Shown here one piece after another: positions 1 to 10,720 of a DNA stretch of 64,000 nucleotides (positions are counted from its first letter, which is position 1; every line of letters begins with the position of its first letter). Origin of the DNA: Paragonimus westermani (lineage: Eukaryota > Platyhelminthes > Trematoda > Plagiorchiida > Troglotrematidae); NCBI GenBank assembly GCA_008508345.1, contig QNGE01001285.1:70837-134836 (forward strand), written 5' to 3'. The notes under the pieces were generated by a model that worked only from the letters and a program-made list of their open reading frames with translations, did not search any database and was not told the origin of the DNA. Position numbers and translations under genes: made by a program.

Positions 1-497
1 TGGCTTGCGCTGCACCAATTGCAGTTCCACCAACACACCACATATCCAGTGTAAACCCGAAGGAATAAGACCGGGAGGTGTGCCAGTGGGGCCTTTCTGT
101 CCAGCCGGCCAATGCTGGTTAGCCACTTGATTGGCTAATAAGGAAAGGAAACTCTTATCTCTCGGAAACTAAACAGAGAGAGGCTGCAATGACGAGATCT
201 AAACTAGGAAGAAAGATTTGTGAAGTGTAATACAAGAAGCGCTGCAGTATAGGATTGCAGGTTAGGGCATCCCAGAGAAGATAGGGATGAAAAGCAAGTT
301 TCTCATTGAACTGTGAAAAGCCAGGCAGACCATTCATCATACAATACACCAACAAAGCCGAAGAAAAGGGTGGGTAGAAGACCACAGACACTCAAGTTTC
401 TGAAATGAGGAGCGGATTAATTGTCAATGACCAGGATGTTGGTCGACGCAGTCATTAACAGAAGTAGAATGGATATACTGATATGACCTACCTGAGC
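1..497. other. non-coding DNA, no gene seen
   Basis: I see no supportable gene here. It may be 3' flank or untranslated tail of the minus-strand retrotransposon fragment that ends at 498, but no poly(A) tail or target-site duplication is visible. Confidence 0.4.
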
Positions 498-797
498 CTA
501 ACATATTCGTCGCCTCTTCGCCGACGGTGTACTATGAGTACGTTGGTGACCTACTAACCCCAAACGGCTAGCGCATTCGCGGCCGCACACATCGCAACGC
601 CATATAGTCACGTCACCGCGACCTATGGCACCGATGGTTCCTTTGCGTACCGCAAGCTTTCGCTCGCGACCGCGCCATAGTTGCTTGTTGAACTTTCGGA
701 CGCCCGCCCGAACCGTATTCCTCCAGGCCGTCCGGTTCAACGCCAAATCTTCCCAACATCTAAAATTAATGTTACAACGTGAAAGACTCACGTGCAC
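498..797 (-). pseudogene. non-LTR retrotransposon ORF C-terminus with C2H2-like zinc knuckle
   Basis: About 99 minus-strand codons run to a stop at 498-500. The peptide has the layout typical of the tail of non-LTR reverse transcriptase ORFs: a basic segment (EDLALNRTAWRNTVRAGV), a lysine/arginine-rich linker, then a C2H2-like knuckle CDVCGRECASRLGLVGHQRT with the spacing C-x2-C-x12-H-x3-H, and a short basic end. Elements of this kind copy themselves by target-primed reverse transcription. No reverse transcriptase palm motifs follow upstream, to the right, where a CA microsatellite begins at about 814. The copy is therefore 5'-truncated, as is usual for dead LINE insertions. The clade cannot be fixed from this piece. 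Confidence 0.7.
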
Positions 798-811
798 GAA
801 TTACACTCACA

Positions 812-840
812 GTCACACACGCACACACACACACACGAAA
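812..840. repeat. (CA)n microsatellite
   Basis: An imperfect CA dinucleotide tract, interrupted by one G, lies just beyond the truncated end of the retrotransposon ORF at 797. Confidence 0.85.
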
Positions 841-3038
841 ATCCTGTCACTTACGTACTTTGGCTTCGCAAATGACAAGCTACCAATCATTCTACCCTGG
901 CCAATGGGTGAGCTCCATAGGGCTGGTGCCAACAACTTTTGAGCGTTCATGGCTGGTCTATACTGTAAGGTCAGCATGACTTGACTGAACGTGAACAACA
1001 TCGGACTGGTGTTGTGCAAGAGCGAATGAACTCGCTGGTTCTACACACGATTGACACGTTCAGCTATTCTGTAGGCTCTATTTTCCGCCCTGCGATCGTT
1101 TTCTAGAAACTGCCGGAGTGACCCTACTTCTTTAAACTTTCATTGCATCTTACCGCGTAATTAAACCTTTGTATAGAAAGCAGAGTGAGAACAGCGTCAG
1201 TCTACACTGTTCACCAAAAAATGCGCTCCATCTTAGAACGTGACTGGCAGCCATCGATGGTGTTGGTATCGTTCGTTGCTTTGAAGTGCGTCGTTCCATG
1301 AACTTGAACGCACCAATTCAGCACGGAGTACCTGAGACAAACCTCGTGTTCGAGTTCAGTCACGCACTCTGCTGGTTATTATGACCAGACTAATTGCTCG
1401 ATTTCGCCTTCAGGCTGCAGTCGCACACAACATCCAGTGTAAAACCCATATAACAAGCTGTCCATATGTTTGGAGCAGACTACACACGTGTGTATGCCTT
1501 CAGGAAAAAACACAAAAATGAGTAATATCGTACTTCCTTGCAGGTTTAAACTAAAACAGAAAGCAGGCTTATCACTACGACTAGTGCCTCTTTACAATGT
1601 AATTTATCAATAGCAGAGCTCTGTGGTCTTCTCGAACGTATAGTCAAATTAAGCGAAAACCTCTCGAGTAGTTTTACTTTAAAAGGGTCATTCCCATATC
1701 TCGGTCGCAGTGTGCTGAATTCAGAATGGTCGCTTATAACGTTTTCTGTTTGATTGATCTATAGTGACCAGTTCATACCAATAGGGGGACTATTTCTTCC
1801 ACGGCTTGTTGATATCATAAAGGAAGTTTACAACTTATGTATTGTTCTGTCCAACCCAACCACATTGGGTATAAATCATGGCAGCTCTCCGTCACCCCCT
1901 TGCTCTTCAGTGTTCCATGCCATTCGTCTCAAGAAAGCGCCATGCTCATTATCTCATTGTGGTTCGTGAATGTAACACTTGTGGAATCTGTTGTCTTGAG
2001 AACAGCGGTAGTTTACTAACCCGGCCTTCCACACGACCTGATGTACTCCCGTGGTCCAGTCCACTGATTTGATGAATCAACCCATTCGTTTCATCTGTGG
2101 TTGTGCGTGGTTGTTCTCAAACACTAGAAGTGTCCAATCTGATGAATTGTCCAGCTTCACTCCCAAGGTCCTGCGTTGAGACTCAGCTGCTGAGTTCGGC
2201 CGGTAGGCTGATAATGGGAAAGGGGACTTGAGAGAGGTGCTTCAACTTTCCGAGTGTTGTGGTTCAACCGATTTTCAGCCCGATTGTGACGACTGATCAA
2301 GTCAGAAGCGCCATTATTTCGACATTCAACGGAATATCTTAGTGCGGTCTTGGAATGTAATTAAAACCCATAACGGGTGGATCACGGACAACACGAGATT
2401 GAACGAGTCATCACTGAGTGAAATCGATTCAACGAGGAAAGTCTGGTTGCATTGCGGCCCGGAGTTCCCGTTAATAAACGCGCGCGTCGCGAAAGCGTGC
2501 GAATCAGACAGTAAGGATCGAGCATTGAATGACGTCTTTTTGCACCTAACTGAACCGTCACTTTGACCCTTGATACATGTGCAGCCTTGTATTTTATTGC
2601 GTTCAATGTGCCTAATCGTCAATTCTGTGTTTTTAATGTTCACATAGTATAGATTGTATGGGGAGGTCGATAAGCAGAAAAAGTGTGAACCACCTCGTTG
2701 GATTGTACATATCACGGTTGTGAATGCAGTATTATGTTCAAAGCCACTGCTTGCAGAGCGGAGATTAAGAGTAACAGTATTGACTGGCGGGATGAATTTA
2801 TTTGACGAGTGGTGAATTTACATACTCATTACGAGCACACTGGAGCTGAGGGTTAACCTTCTCTATTGCTTTGATAATTAGTCCCATCTATCCGATATCT
2901 GTGGTCCTCACCGCTGATTGAGGCTGATGTTCTCAGGTTGGTCATCTTAACAGTTTCACACGTAATAGGTATGCAAGCTTCTACTGACGGTTTTCGAGTG
3001 CACACATTGGTTATTGCTGTTCTCCTAATTGGTTTCAG
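841..3038. other. intron or upstream DNA of the BRD7/BRD9-like gene
   Basis: No exon with convincing splice signals was found. Reading frames such as 2342-2566 and 1878-2072 show no family resemblance and lack splice context. Because the exon at 3039 starts with an acceptor, at least the last part of this stretch must be intron. The bromodomain of the protein is not encoded here, so the intron probably extends beyond the window edge. Confidence 0.5.
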
Positions 3039-4567
3039 GCTGGTCCACTTCGCTCCGGGCTGCATCTGTTGCCCAATGGTGGCTATCGTGAGGACAGACG
3101 GAACAAAGTGATCCCATACACTTATCTAGATTATGGTCCATTCTACTCTTTCGCACCCCATTACGACAGCGGTGCTTCACACTGCTCTCCGGAGGCACAT
3201 CAGTTGGTGCTCAGCACATCGTGGCTTCCCGCACGCACAGCCTACCTGACCTCGGAACATGGTATCTCCTCACCAGAGCCCTGTTCACCAAGTTCCGACG
3301 ACATTACTCAGGCGATCCAGAGTGATGCAGTACACTCAGCCTTGGCCATCGGTGATCACCAGTTGGCTGTCTCCTTGGCTGTGGCTGATATGGAGCAGAG
3401 AACCACAGCAAAAATTGCCTCCGAGTTGGATGCGCTTTTGCCAGGTCCGGAAGTGGGCGAGGATTGTGTGTTCAGTATGTGTCTCGCAAAAGCTTTCACT
3501 CACAATGGTGTATTCCACAATGAAGCCGAATTATACAGTCTCCAAAACGTCCCGGAAATGAAACGGGATGGCTGGACAGAACAGACTGAAATAAACAAAG
3601 AAAGTAACACCGTGGTAGTTGATTTAGACCAGTCGGAGCTTCCGTACGATTCAGGTATTTCGGATCAAAGTAAGTTAAATGACAGCCTATTTTGCGATCA
3701 ATTTCTGTCCATGGCGTATGGAGCACAAATTTGGGTGTTGGATGTTTATTGTTCATTTTCGAAGTTAGAACAGTTTTTTTTAGTGTGGCTTAAACGATGT
3801 GAACTTGGTTGTGTTGACTTTCATCGTCTGTGTGATACCACACGCCATACCAAACAGAACGAGGGTAGCCACTCCTTTCTGTTGGCTTTCAAGCTATTAT
3901 TTACTGGATGTAGCGGACTATTAGGAGAACTCGCAGAAGAGCTTTCCATTTTTGCTCTCAATGGATTCATCCCTCAGTGAGTTTATTGAAACTTTGGCTT
4001 ATTGTGTTTCTGATATGTACACCCCGCTTGTGTTCACCGGTTATTCACTATAGAGGGATACCGTTTGATCACGTCAAACGCAGTTTAGCTTTTTGTAAGT
4101 AGTTAGCGTAGTTTGATTCTCAGGCATCCTTGTTTTTCGAATACTGCGCATTTCTTAACGATTAATTATTTCCATTCATCACTGACTTGTCGTTTGTAGT
4201 GTCTGAAACGTATCCATCTGGCTCCAATTCTCCCGACCTGACCGAATCAGCCTCCGACCTCATATCACTGTATCAAACGCAATATCGTCGTCTTGGCGAT
4301 ACTTCACCAACCAGCGTGATGACAGGTGCCACGCTGCGTCCGAGCCAAGCGGAGACCGCAATAGCCCATCGATTAGTTGGTCGTCTGATCCGTCTGGCCA
4401 AGCGTGCTCGTCCTCGGGACCTCGTTCATCCGTTAGCGGTTCGGCGAGCGATGAACATGCTGCCAGACATCGCTCCGTTGCCTGACGATGAGTATTTGCA
4501 AGATAACTGTCTATCTTCCCCCCTGGTTACAACCGAAGCGAACTCGAAACCAGGCCTGAGTGTTTGA
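3039..4567 (+). CDS. BRD7/BRD9: BRD7/BRD9-family bromodomain protein, last two coding exons
   Basis: BRD7 and BRD9 are bromodomain subunits of the PBAF and non-canonical BAF forms of SWI/SNF and read acetylated histones. Seen: exon 3039-3669 begins after a TTTCAG acceptor and ends at CAAA|GTAAGT. Exon 4200-4567 begins after GTTTGTAG and ends at a TGA. The split codon is phase 1 on both sides. The first exon carries RREDRRNKV-type and YLDYGPFYSFAPHYDS motifs, which match the start of the DUF3512 region that follows the bromodomain. The last exon carries the family's C-terminal helix (RLVGRLIRLAKRARPRDLV, then VRRAM and an acidic tail). The bromodomain is absent and should be encoded upstream of the window. 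BRD7 and BRD9 cannot be separated here. No AATAAA follows closely; U-rich sequence after 4567 is probably the 3' UTR. Confidence 0.8.
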
Positions 4568-5255
4568 TCTTGTAACCTATTCTGTTCTTTTTGTTTTAAT
4601 GCTGTATCTGAATATACGTGTACATTTTACACTTTCATGCCGAGCTTTTCACACAACACTCCTAAGTAGTGAATACGTTTGCGTGGCGGAACAAATCGTA
4701 GTTTGGGTCAACTAATAGCCGTACATATTCTTGAGTGCTTAATAACAGTGTGGTGAATAACGAAATATCGACTTGGAAAATCACGAAAGGTCCAGCTTCA
4801 TCGATAACCGAACATTCTTGCAACAGTTCACATGGTTGACTCAGCCAAATCGTTTGAGACATTGTTACGTGGTGGTAATCCAGAACTGCTAGCAATTAAT
4901 GAGGCGATCAGCCTCCTTGCCATGGAATCTGCTTCTGTTTAAGTTGCGAAAGGTTGGAACTATTTTCGTTCGTTCGTCTAGTTGTTGTTACCATGTGCGT
5001 TTTATATGAAGTTCGCCTGTTTTAGTTATTCATTATCGAAGTCAGCAATACATCAGTGGTTTATGTTGCTGCTCAACATGAAAAAAGAGCAAACCTTGTT
5101 CAGGAGGGAAAAAACAGGAGGAGGGACCTAACTACTGAAAACAGCTACCTCTGTACTCATGAACTCAGCATCAGGGTGCCTACGCCTTACGAACAAACAA
5201 ACGAACCATAAGTGTAAGTAGGGCGTCATTAGCCAGAAAGCTTTCTTATAGCTTT
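4568..5255. other. 3' flank of the BRD7/BRD9-like gene
   Basis: T-rich sequence directly after the stop codon is probably 3' UTR. No canonical AATAAA was found near it. A minus-strand reading frame at 4662-4895 has no recognisable family or splice context and is not called. Confidence 0.35.
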
Positions 5256-5259
5256 TGCT

Positions 5260-6110
5260 GCCATGCGTCAGCAAATGCACTTACCTCAGGTCACTCAACC
5301 AACCGACAGTAACATTCGTGCGACGGAGCCAGTTTGGCTGCAATGTCACCTCTAATCCTCAGCCATCTACTCCGCGAGTCGCTAGGACCTCAACTTGGAA
5401 GATGAACCCGACTTGCAGTAGTCAACCGCTTGGTGAATACCTGTTTCTCTGTTTCAGGTCACCATCTGTCTACGTCGCGTCCGGCAGCAGTCGGTCGTCG
5501 CACCGGTAGAGTGTTCAGTGTGACGGGCGGCCAGCTGGCATCCGCGTGGTCTGACCATTTACATCTGTACATACTTGAAGACTGAACAATGGAACTCTTG
5601 GTACTCACTACCAAATACCCGCTTTCTAACTGCTTCGTTGCCTGACTGTTGGTGCCACCCAATGCGAGCGATCGGACACAGTCATCGGTGATGAAATACC
5701 TGACGATGGCTTACTTTTAGGCTAAGCGGCCTGGATTCACAACCATAGAGCAGCGCACCTCCCACAGTCGTCTTACATACGCAATCTTTATGCTTCCGAG
5801 AGACGTTTCTGTGGACAGAGGTGCCCAAGATTCGCTAACACCATCTGACCTCTGGAGGTACGAGCTTCTATTTCACTCCCTGCTCTTCTGATGATGTGTT
5901 AGAGAACCTCCATTCTTTTTATCCAAAACCGTCTCCTTCCTCGAGAATGATTTTGAGCAATCAGAATGAACAGAAATTCCCCGAACTCCAACCATCGCTA
6001 TTTTTTATCGACTCGATCTTCATTCCATCACGCTCATTGGTGGCTTAGTGACCGTAACTACTATTTGTAATAGCTGTCCTTCAATCTTCTGATTCGAGGA
6101 TGTCTGTAGG
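5260..6110 (-). mobile_element. RTE-like non-LTR retrotransposon, decayed 3' part of the ORF
   Basis: On the minus strand, broken by stops and frameshifts, lie segments in the order typical of the region after the reverse transcriptase palm in RTE-type LINEs. ANLGHLCPQKRLS (about 5805-5845) corresponds to the usual F-A-N-L-x-H-L-W block. CKTTVGGALLYGCESRPLSL (about 5715-5780) is the LLYGxExWPL block. IARIGWHQQSGNEAVRKR (about 5615-5675) is the CLRxIARIxW block. A tail, LPSWGPSDSRSRWL-like, lies near 5350-5400. The element is inactive: frame changes and at least one in-frame stop separate the blocks, and no endonuclease or palm motif is visible. It lies in opposite orientation to the BRD7/BRD9-like gene just upstream. 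Confidence 0.7.
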
Positions 6111-9100
6111 TCATTATGCGCCATGAAAATACCCTATATTTTCTTCCCTGTTGCATACATTTTGGAGTGGAATAAAGCGGCATTTTTGCACTCGTCTTTT
6201 AGTTTGATTTCAGAGCAATTTGTGAGGACAGTCACGTTAATCTCGTGGAGATTTTCCGCTTTCTCTGCTGCAATGAAAAAATCCGATTTCTATCAAGCGC
6301 ATGGCTATTCCATGAGCGATCCGGCCTATTTTTCCGAGGGTTTACAATACGATGCAGCTTCCTGCGTACATAAACTAATCAACGGCTTGGTTCTAACTGG
6401 GCGACTGTTGAGGGCAAATCAACATGTTGACTTCTTTCGACATACCTTCATTCTGGTTTAGTGGATTGAACGGAGAGCCCTCAGAGTTCAGTTCATACAG
6501 TAAATGCATCAGGCAGGTTTGTTGCGGGTTAGTAACGTCGTTTTGCTTATGTCGCCACATACTTCCAACAAGACCGACTCGTTTTTGTTATTCGCTGATG
6601 CTTTGTACCTGAAAAACCTGGCTGATTACGTGGCTGCTTAGATGAAATGAAGGATTAACGTCCCACGGTACACATATTCCTCCTGTGTTAGTAAGATAAG
6701 TGTAGACGCAGTTCATTTGAATTGGTAACCGCAAACCGACATAGGTTTCAGGTAACTAATCCAAAAGCTCGTGAGTGAGCATGTGCTGTACTCGGCAGCG
6801 TTTTAAATTATTTGGTTTGGTAAGCAACACTGGTACTGCTTCTCGTATACTGTAAAGTTTACTAGGTGAGTTAAGCTGGTTTGTCCTGTATGTATAGGTG
6901 TTCCTACCATAAAAAATGCAAATGAGTTTTTTGTTTTTGTTCAACTCACTGTTTGCTGCTATCGAATATGTGAATTGGACACCACCAGATTGTCTAAACC
7001 GTGCCGGAAAGGTTCAAGGGAACTTGGGACCTTATAATTGAAACCTGTATTGTGACCACCGGACTGTCTCGAGCGTCAGTCGTTGAGCGTTGACCAACCT
7101 TGGCGACGTATTATTACCACTTGTTTTTGGGAATGAAAAGAGTATTGCATAGAATGAGTCTCTTCAGTTCACTGGGATGTTCGGGCTAAACTGTCCCTAA
7201 TTTTTGGTCTAATTTGGGAGAAAACGATTTATATATGTTGGTGCACTAAAGGTTATTGCGCATTCAGCTCATCTAGCTTTAATCTTGAACAAACTGGCGA
7301 CGGAATGGCATCTGACCGCTGGGTTTTCAACAAACGTAAACATTCTGAACGGTATTGGCAATATACTTTCTGCTATTCGCGATCGGAGACCTGTACCCCA
7401 GTTTGCCTTCACTGTATCAGCGTTATATCAAGACCAACAAAGTTTACTCCACAGTGTAGTGATCAACAGGTGACAGTTACGTGTTTGGTGTGACTCAAGT
7501 GGCTAATTTGAACCATCGATAACTGAACTCCTCTCTTCCATCATCATCTGTTGAGTTTCCAGTTTGTTCGCGCCCATCTCGGCATAAAAATTGGTGTTCG
7601 ATTTCCGTTTGTACCGGGACTCCAGAACCGTCTCGTTGATTTTACGGTAGTGACGCTGAGGAATGTGCAACTATCCCGCCTTATATCTGTAACAATGAGA
7701 CCCGACGTAGTTTGTACACGTAATTTTCATGAACCATGCGAACACGTACCTAATCAGTCGGTGGCAACTTGAGATCTCCATTTAAATCAAACAAATGCGA
7801 GCGAGAATAAGACGGTGGTTTTGAAAAAGCTACTTTATGGGATAATTGCCAGCTTTCATGAGACTCATTCATTTTTAAATATCCTGCGTTCTTTTCTCAG
7901 CCGTACTGTCAATTTTACCCACCGCACCGATAAATTTACAACACCGTTCGTTGGGCTATCAAGTCGAATGCAACTGAAGAGATAGATAACGCTCGTGGTA
8001 ATCAACGTAATCAGATCACAAAAGTGCTTGCTTTAAAACCTTTCTATTTCGAATCTCAAAAAGATCGTTACAGTACGATCAAACAAAGCGATCGCTCCAT
8101 CCGGATTGATATTCTTGGAATGGATTGATCTTCTGGCAGTCCAGTGGACTGTATCGAATCCATCTACGACCCATTGAGCCTTCACACTTGGCTTGGTACG
8201 TGCACACACTCCATCTGGTGATCGGTGAAGGTTGGCATGTAAGTGTACACATGTGAGAACAAGCGGTGAGTGGCTTTCATACAGTATATAATTAATGAAA
8301 ACTCTTTCTATATTGAGTAATAAATGGTTTACCTGTCACGGTGGCCGTGTCAAACACGTTCATTTGAATGGATTGGAACAGAAAGTCAACTTTGAATTCA
8401 TTCTTACTGAATCTCTCCCATTGTTTGCAATCACCTCATCATTTAAAGTCGGCCTGTAATGCTCTGGACGGTGGGATGTGAGAGTTTAATAAAAACGCTT
8501 GATGCTTCAGGCCGTGATGAATTTGATAACAGGAGAATATGGCTGATGGTGACCTCAGTTCATTTGTCATTTTTTAAACGGCAGGTCGGTCGAAAGTCTG
8601 TCGTATTGTTTATTTTCGAGGTGGGGATGAGTAGCGTTTTCTTCGTAGGTTGAGTAAACCTAAGACATTTGCTTGAGGTATGCAAGATATCAAGTCATCA
8701 TTTGCCGCCTAGTATCCAAATATTCAATTGACAGCTTGGTGATCGGTGGCGGCGTTAAATGATTGAGCTCCGACCGAACGCTTTCTGTCATAGCCTTATT
8801 TGCCACTGTAACGTGCATGTATGTTATATGATTGACACTTGAGAGGACATAGCCTTTCCTAAACAGTTGAAGGAACATTCTGAGTGCTTGTCGTGTTTGC
8901 GACTTAGACTTTCGACAGAATTTCTTTTTGCTATTCAAGGCACATTACTATGACAATTTTGACAACAGTTATATTGCAAGGCATTCTAATAATCACGGGT
9001 ATTTTCACTCACGTCTCTAGGTTTCACTGGCATTCCTGTTGTCCAATCTTTCGTTAAAGTTTGTCTAATTGTGACGTGGCGTGGGTCCTGCTGGGAATCA

Positions 9101-9780
9101 AGTTTGTTTCTTGCTTTAGTCTTAGTCGTCAAGAGGCTACGAGATCCTACTCCACAGAGTCTAACTATTTAGGAAAATAGCAGGATTTTTTCTGATCCTT
9201 CTGTAAGAATTCCAGTGTGGTTCGGAGTGATGTGGTACATTTTTCTCCTCAGATTTTACTTTCTTGCGGCTGTTGAAATTCGTTGACATCACTTCATATT
9301 TATGAGACTCGGACTAGATTACTTTCCGAAACACTTCTTGTCACGTATTATCTGTCTCTGGTATGTGTTCAGATCAGAGTTGAACTATCCGAAGCTTTCA
9401 CTGATACGGCCTTCACGTTATGATGCACTTTGTTGATTGCCAGTCAAATATGAATTTCGCACACCCTAAATCAGGCGGTGGCTGCTTACTTATTGCCCGA
9501 CCTAGTGAGCTAGGTCCAACCAAAGCTAGGCATTGTCACTTTAAGAAAAAACACTGGAAAACTTATTTGCCTTTTCCTTTTAAAAAAATCCCTATCAAAT
9601 GTTCCACAAAGGCTGCGACCGACGGGTTCCAAATCACTCGTTTCCCTCGGTCTACCCTCTTGACGACATGTACGTTTCAGTTAAACTACTTTCAGTTAAT
9701 AAGTAACCGAAAAATAATCGGTAATTTAATTTATTGCTGACGTTTATTTGACGCGAGCTTCTTTAGACCAGACGAACCAG
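6111..9780. other. non-coding DNA; no convincing exon
   Basis: I see no gene that I can support. An open plus-strand frame at 6123-6461 and a possible short exon at 8144-8194 (acceptor TCCAG, donor GTACGT) were considered, but neither shows family similarity or a partner exon. The rest looks like ordinary intergenic or intronic sequence. Confidence 0.4.
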
Positions 9781-9784
9781 TTAC

Positions 9785-9958
9785 AAATTTGGTGATATTT
9801 TAAGCAAGCTAGACGTAAGCAACCAAACGAAGCAGAGGGTAACAGGTCGTGGGTCAAGCGTACATATGAATCAACATTGGAATCGAATTTCTGATTACAG
9901 CAGATCCAAAATACGTGAACAGCTGGACAGAAATGAAATCGATATGGTCTATCAGGTG
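9785..9958 (+). repeat. left arm of an inverted repeat around a Penelope-like fragment
   Basis: This stretch is nearly the reverse complement of 10540-10720, with only scattered mismatches and single-base indels over about 175 bases. Penelope-like elements often carry terminal repeats, in direct or inverted order, so the arms probably belong to that element. Confidence 0.8.
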
Positions 9959-10099
9959 AATGGAAAAGTACTCCCGCTATTCCGTTCAAGAGAGGGAAAT
10001 CAGGGACTATTCGTAGGATCTTGAACGAAGCATGCATCAAGAAGGTTGTTCGAAAGGGGTTTACATGGCGTAGAATCTCGAGGCTGCTGAGATGATTGG

Positions 10100-10405
10100 T
10101 AGTTGTGTATGTAGAGTAAAATACAAGGACTATCCGCAAGTTCATATTGGGCAGACAGCGCGAGAACTCAGAACTGGGGTAAATAAACACGGAAATACGC
10201 ATAAGGAAAGCGTGCATAAATCAACTGGATTATCAGACCATGGTCAGGAGGGATTCAGCAATCGCTGATCGGACATCAGACACAAGTCATGAAATTGATT
10301 TAGAAAATGCCGAGATAGTTAGACAAGGGTGTAGAACCACAAAGGAGCGCTTAGTTGCAGAGGCAATCGAAAGTGCGAACAACAAATGCGCTGCAAAGAA
10401 TTGAT
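10100..10405 (+). pseudogene. Penelope-like element GIY-YIG endonuclease domain, frameshifted
   Basis: Two plus-strand frames joined by one frameshift near 10255 encode the C-terminal GIY-YIG endonuclease of a Penelope-like element, which nicks DNA to prime reverse transcription. The first frame shows CVCRVKYKDYPQVHIGQTAR, with Y-x-x-Y/HIGQT-x-R spacing close to the canonical CxCG-x-YIGxTxR start, followed by LRTxVNxH. The second shows the family's SAIAD ... HEIDLENAEIV ... CRTTKERLVAEAIE end block. A stop follows at about 10402. A further frame (LPGTWRPVLDR, about 10410-10450) matches the residues usually found just after. No reverse transcriptase is present here; the fragment sits in the loop of the inverted repeat. 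Confidence 0.7.
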
Positions 10406-10539
10406 GGCACTGAACTCCCTGGCACATGGCGGCCGGTCTTGGATCGATCGAACTGACTTGCACCGATGGCTGGATGAGACGACAATCTTAACGCACTGGA
10501 ACTGTGTTTCTTCAAAAACCATTGACCCTTTTACCGGCC

Positions 10540-10720
10540 CACCTGATAGACCATATCGATTTCATTTCTGTCTAGCTGTTCGTGTATTTGGATCTGTTGT
10601 AATCAGAAATTCGATTCCAATGTTGATTCATATGTACACTTGACCCACGACCTGTTGCCTTCTGCTTCGTTTGGTTGCTTACGCCTAGCTTGCTTAAAAT
10701 ATCACCAATAAACCAAATTA
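10540..10720 (-). repeat. right arm of the inverted repeat around the Penelope-like fragment
   Basis: Reverse complement of 9785-9958. The two arms enclose about 580 bases containing the GIY-YIG remnant. They share the segment from GGTGATATTTTAAGCAAGCT at the outer ends to ATCGATATGGTCTATCAGGTG at the inner ends. Confidence 0.8.

Noticed and set aside
6123..6461. 112-codon plus-strand frame
   Set aside because: No family resemblance, no consistent splice partners, and the start lies in non-coding-like AT-rich sequence.
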